This document shows, in pieces, positions 23,386 to 26,329 of a DNA stretch of 26,329 bases. Under the pieces are notes generated by a model. It was not told the origin of the DNA and did not search any database. It worked only from the letters and a program-made list of their open reading frames with translations. The stretch's first letter is position 1. The number at the start of each line of letters is the position of its first letter. This DNA is from an uncultured Dorea sp. (GTDB lineage: Bacteria; Bacillota; Clostridia; Lachnospirales; Lachnospiraceae), in contig CAJUTH010000044.1 of the NCBI GenBank assembly GCA_910589275.1, positions 1 through 26,329 of the forward strand, read 5' to 3'. The translations under genes and the position numbers were made by a program.

Positions 23386-24033
23386 ATGTCCGGCAATATT
23401 AGTGTACTATTTGTTATGGAATTAATTGGAACCGCTGCATTTTCCTGCTCCGGCGCAATGACGGCGATCCGCAAAAGATTAGACTTATTAGGAATTGTTG
23501 TTCTGGGCGTAATTACCGCTGTAGGCGGAGGGATGATCCGTGATATCCTCATCGGCGTCCATCCGCCTACGCTGTTCGTAAAGCCGGTATATGTGACTAC
23601 GGCTGTAGCCTCCGCCATCCTGATGTTCCTAGCTATGCGGTCAAGACGGCTGACAAAACTTCTTCTGGAAGTGGAATACTATGACTGGGTTTTGAATCTC
23701 TTAGATGCAATCGGACTGGGGGCTTTCACCGTAGTCGGGGTAAATACCGCCATTTCCGCAGGATATAAAGATTATCTCTTCCTGACGGTTTTCCTCGGCG
23801 TAATAACCGGTGTCGGCGGCGGCCTGCTGCGAGATATGATGGCCGGAGAGATTCCCGCCATCTTAAAAAAACATGTCTACGCCTGCGCTTCCATTGCAGG
23901 AGCGCTGTGCTATGTCCTCATCATTACCTGCATTCCTACGGATGCCGCACTGATATTCAGCGCCGCCCTGGTGATCCTGATTCGGCTGTTGGCCAGACAT
24001 TACAAATGGAATCTGCCGCGGTGTGAGATTTAA
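23386..24033 (+). CDS. TRIC cation channel family (UPF0126) membrane protein
   Basis: This 215-aa membrane protein has about seven hydrophobic segments and two tandem repeats, each with the family hallmark GGG-x2-RD: AVGGGMIRDILIG near residues 45-57 and GVGGGLLRDMMAGEIP near 145-160. It is homologous to the trimeric intracellular cation channels and to the YadS/YvgT group; transport specificity in bacteria is unsettled. The start is the ATG at 23386, preceded by TTAGGAGG; the upstream in-frame ATG at 23302 would add 28 hydrophilic residues without a ribosome binding site. It converges on the methyltransferase remnant and no clear terminator separates them. Confidence 0.9.
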   Translation: MSGNISVLFVMELIGTAAFSCSGAMTAIRKRLDLLGIVVLGVITAVGGGMIRDILIGVHPPTLFVKPVYVTTAVASAILMFLAMRSRRLTKLLLEVEYYDWVLNLLDAIGLGAFTVVGVNTAISAGYKDYLFLTVFLGVITGVGGGLLRDMMAGEIPAILKKHVYACASIAGALCYVLIITCIPTDAALIFSAALVILIRLLARHYKWNLPRCEI

Positions 24034-24054
24034 AACTGAGAACCCATAGCATTT

Positions 24055-24564
24055 TTATATCTTTCTTAATATGACAATATGCTCGTTCGACATTGTAGAA
24101 GATTTTACACCACTTTCATTTGTAGGGGAATTTAAAGACGGCATAACTTTGTTAATAATATTTCTATCTACTGTATGGACATGTTGAAGTCCATACTGTA
24201 CGGCAATTTCAGAAATAATCTGATCAGTTAACAGTACTTCCCCTTTAACAGTTCTATTCCCTACAACCCAAAATTGATATCCCCCCGGCTTAGTTTTATC
24301 CGATATTGCAGAAATAGAATTACTTAAATCCAAATAAAAACTATATACGTCTCCAGCCCGTTCTAAATCAGCATCCTTAATTCGTTCTAACGATGTTCTC
24401 AGAGTAATGCTAGGCACAGTATAGTTAAAACCATTTCTAAACTTACTGCCTCCCATCAGGGTTTTATCAATACCCATAATTTCTTTTTCAGACATTTCAA
24501 ACATATCTAACCATTGTAATTTTTGAATATAGATATTGATGGATTTATTCCTGTATCCGCACAA
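24055..24564 (-). pseudogene. 3' fragment of a DNA methyltransferase
   Basis: This frame carries the C-terminal end of a beta-class N6/N4 DNA methyltransferase: LQWLDMFEMSEKEIMGIDKTLMGG, then FYLDLSNSI, PGGYQFWVVGNRTVKGE and the closing NKVMPSLNSPTNESG...TMSNEHIVILRK, which I recognise as the typical family tail. No ribosome binding site supports a separate start, and it overlaps the end of the 24507-26128 frame. In intact proteins the TSPPYG catalytic motif comes immediately before the LQWL-like segment; here that motif is absent. The fragment is therefore the displaced continuation of the upstream gene after a deletion or frameshift near 24511-24530. Confidence 0.7.
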
Positions 24565-26128
24565 ACCTTATCAAAAGCATCCATTTTTTCAATATTGCGG
24601 TTTAAAATAGCTGTAAATTCTTCTATCACATCCGGTTCAAATGTCTCTACCCTGTTAGATGGCATACGAAACATTTTAAATTCGCCGTTTCGTCTATTCG
24701 AAACAAATCGTATTGTTTCACTGAAAGCAGCAAAAACAAAATCACGTATATTCCTTTCAGTAATCCTGTTGATCTCTCTTTTCATTAGGGATAATAGCAA
24801 GATTACACGTGGTTTAAACCAATAGCCTATATTTTTAAAATCCGGCACATCAATATCTATCTCATTATCCTGTGTATATTTTAGCAAATGCTTTGACGCT
24901 TCGGCGCTCCATCCCTTTTTAGCAGTCAAATCTAATTTATAATCACTGCGCATTATTTCATCTGCTCTATTGATTTGGATTGCATATCTGCTAAAGACAT
25001 CCTCAATTTGGCGATACAAAGCTTTTGATGTCTGCTGTAATAAATTCATATCTAAACGAGTAGTTTTTATCTTACTCAAATATATAGCCAGCGGATTTAT
25101 ATCACTGCCATAAATATTGTTTACTCCAGCAAGCATGCTTTCAACTAACACAGTTCCTGAACCCATGAAAGAATCCAAAACTGTTTCTACATTTTGTACT
25201 TCTTTTACCAATTTAATAATATTACGGCTAATAGGACAAACCATCATTGCGGGATAATTGTGAATACCATGGGTATACTCTCTAACATCACTCTCTTTAA
25301 AATCCCAAAAATCTCTAGGCAGTGAATTTAGGGCTGCTATCAATTTTTGATCTTTTTGTGTAAGTATGTTGTTTGATGTTTTTTGGAGTATATTATCAGC
25401 ATCCTCCCTTGACTCAAGGATTTCTCCTTCGTGAGTTTTAATTTCTACTGTGCAGATGGTATCATTATGCCACCCTCCATGCGGAACCAACAAAATTCTT
25501 TTTATTTCAAATCCATATTTATAGCCTATCCCTCCGCTATTCCAGCCAAATGTTATTACTTTTCCACCTATTTTGACAACACGAGATATCTCACGTTTAT
25601 GATTTCCCCAAAAAGAAGCCTTGGTCGTATCCCATGTCACATCATATCCAACCTTATTATAACATTCGCTAACTTGTCTTGGAGAATACGGCGGATCGTA
25701 TAAAACACCATCAACAGCATTGCTGTCAAACATCTTTATAAAATCTAAAGCATCTAAATGATAATCCGTATCAAATTCCAAACTAAGATCATTTGTAACG
25801 GCTGCAAGTTTGTTTTGGTTCGCAAACGGGTCAATCCACAATCCATCAGTCAACTCTTCCGTTATCAGATCGCGTATAGGTTTAATGTCAAACGTGTTTT
25901 TATTTGGCATTGCCCACACCCGTTCAATGGAAATATTTGTATTAACACACTTGCCTCTGTTTTTTGTTTTTTTTCTTGCATTGGCAGGCTTTTCTGCGTT
26001 TTCGGGTATAATCCATATCTTTCCTACGCGCTGTGCGCCTTCTATACGCCCTTCCCTACAAAAAACTGTATCCGTCTCGGCGTCATATTCCATTTTTTTG
26101 CTGCTTGAGCAACACTTAAATACTTCAT
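24507..26128 (-). pseudogene. HTH-DNA methyltransferase fusion, 5' and central part, frameshifted
   Basis: The natural start is the ATG at 26128, preceded by CGGAGG. It encodes MKYLSVAQAAKKWNMTPRRIQ, a small helix-turn-helix, and then hits a T6 tract (26060-26065) that throws it out of frame; the next frame continues the same domain (FCREGRIEGAQRVGKIWIIP) and runs on into the methyltransferase. The first methylase domain begins at VWAMPNKNTFDIKPI and has WIDPFANQNK (motif I-like), TNDL and DPPYSPRQ (motif IV). A second starts near LPRDFWDFK with SFMGSGTVLVESML and GSDINPLA. The ATG at 25910 could express the part without the HTH (467 aa). The frame ends early at 24507, with the remainder at 24055-24564. 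Confidence 0.7.
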
Positions 26129-26154
26129 ACAGACCTCCGCAATTTAATACGTTC

Positions 26155-26183
26155 ATTATATACCGAAATGCGAACAAAAACAA
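26155..26183 (-). promoter_or_regulatory. promoter of the methyltransferase gene
   Basis: On the minus strand, TTGTTT (26178-26183), a 17-base spacer and a perfect TATAAT (26155-26160) lie just upstream of the helix-turn-helix start. The -35 falls in the T-rich tail of the rRNA terminator. Confidence 0.55.
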
Positions 26184-26185
26184 GA

Positions 26186-26210
26186 ACGGCATAGCCACAG
26201 GCTACACCGC
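26186..26210 (-). terminator. rRNA operon terminator
   Basis: On the minus strand, GCGGTGTAGCC pairs with GGCTATGCCGT (11 pairs including G-U, TGT loop) and is followed by TCTTGTTTTTGTT. It lies about 75 bases after the 23S rRNA 3' end. Confidence 0.75.
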
Positions 26211-26287
26211 TCAGTATAATTTGACTTCACACATACCTTCAAAACTGCATACAAGAAACGTTTCCTCTCTCTTCTACCTATCTCCTG

Positions 26288-26329
26288 CCTTGGTTATGCC
26301 CTCGACCGATTAGTAACAGTCAGCTCCAC
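26288..26329 (-). rRNA. rrl: 23S ribosomal RNA, 3' end (partial)
   Basis: The minus strand reads GAGCTGACTGTTACTAATCG followed by GTCGAGGGCATAACC, the conserved 3' end of bacterial 23S rRNA. The gene continues beyond the window. The exact 3' base is uncertain by a few positions. The next 75 bases downstream hold a Lachnospiraceae-like spacer (TTGTATGCAGTTTTGAAGG) and a terminator, but no 5S rRNA. Confidence 0.9.

Overview
The window looks like chromosomal DNA of an anaerobic, spore-forming Firmicute, most likely a gut Lachnospiraceae. Pointers are the strong AGGAGG-type ribosome binding sites, a PdaA-type spore-cortex deacetylase, an indolepyruvate:ferredoxin oxidoreductase, an AAA-ATPase/PD-(D/E)XK protein of a family expanded in these bacteria, an IS256-family element, and a 23S rRNA 3' end with a Lachnospiraceae-like downstream spacer. 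The genus is not resolved.

Layout. Bases 1-3400 are a loosely packed accessory stretch: an unrecognised 112-aa protein, a YwaF/TMEM164-like membrane protein, a frameshifted tail of a phage/ICE-type protein, coding debris, an unknown 181-aa protein and a maltose/galactoside-type O-acetyltransferase. Bases 3412-5192 are an IS256-family insertion sequence with a probable 9-bp target duplication, a small passenger ORF and a cluster of palindromes. An AAA-ATPase gene, tRNA-Trp(CCA) with an unusual inverted repeat over its promoter, and ferritin follow. Bases 7969-11585 are an overlapping iorA-iorB-paaK operon that oxidises aryl-pyruvates to aryl-acetyl-CoA and acts on the CoA ester.

Bases 11741-20634 are the most interesting part: nine co-directional minus-strand genes, read in the order PRD regulator with EIIB-like and EIIA domains, PTS EIIB, ascorbate/galactitol-type PTS EIIC, D-2-hydroxyacid dehydrogenase, Ldh-family oxidoreductase, DapA-family aldolase/lyase, cyclase-family metal hydrolase, RmlD-like reductase and an HPr paralogue, closed by a terminator. 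I read this as a PTS-coupled pathway for an unidentified sugar acid or lactone. The only EIIA of the locus is fused to the regulator, and the operon carries its own HPr. I know of no described pathway with this gene set.

Bases 20792-24033 hold a MATE transporter, divergent pdaA (with a 25-bp perfect-arm palindrome in the shared upstream region) and a TRIC/UPF0126 channel. Bases 24055-26128 are a decayed two-domain DNA methyltransferase with an N-terminal helix-turn-helix; it carries a frameshift in a T6 tract and a second lesion where the catalytic motif of its C-terminal domain should be. The window closes with the terminator and the 3' end of a minus-strand 23S rRNA, with no 5S gene between them.

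All calls rest on reading the sequence and on recalled family motifs; no database search was run. Coordinates of short sites were counted by hand and may be off by a base or two.
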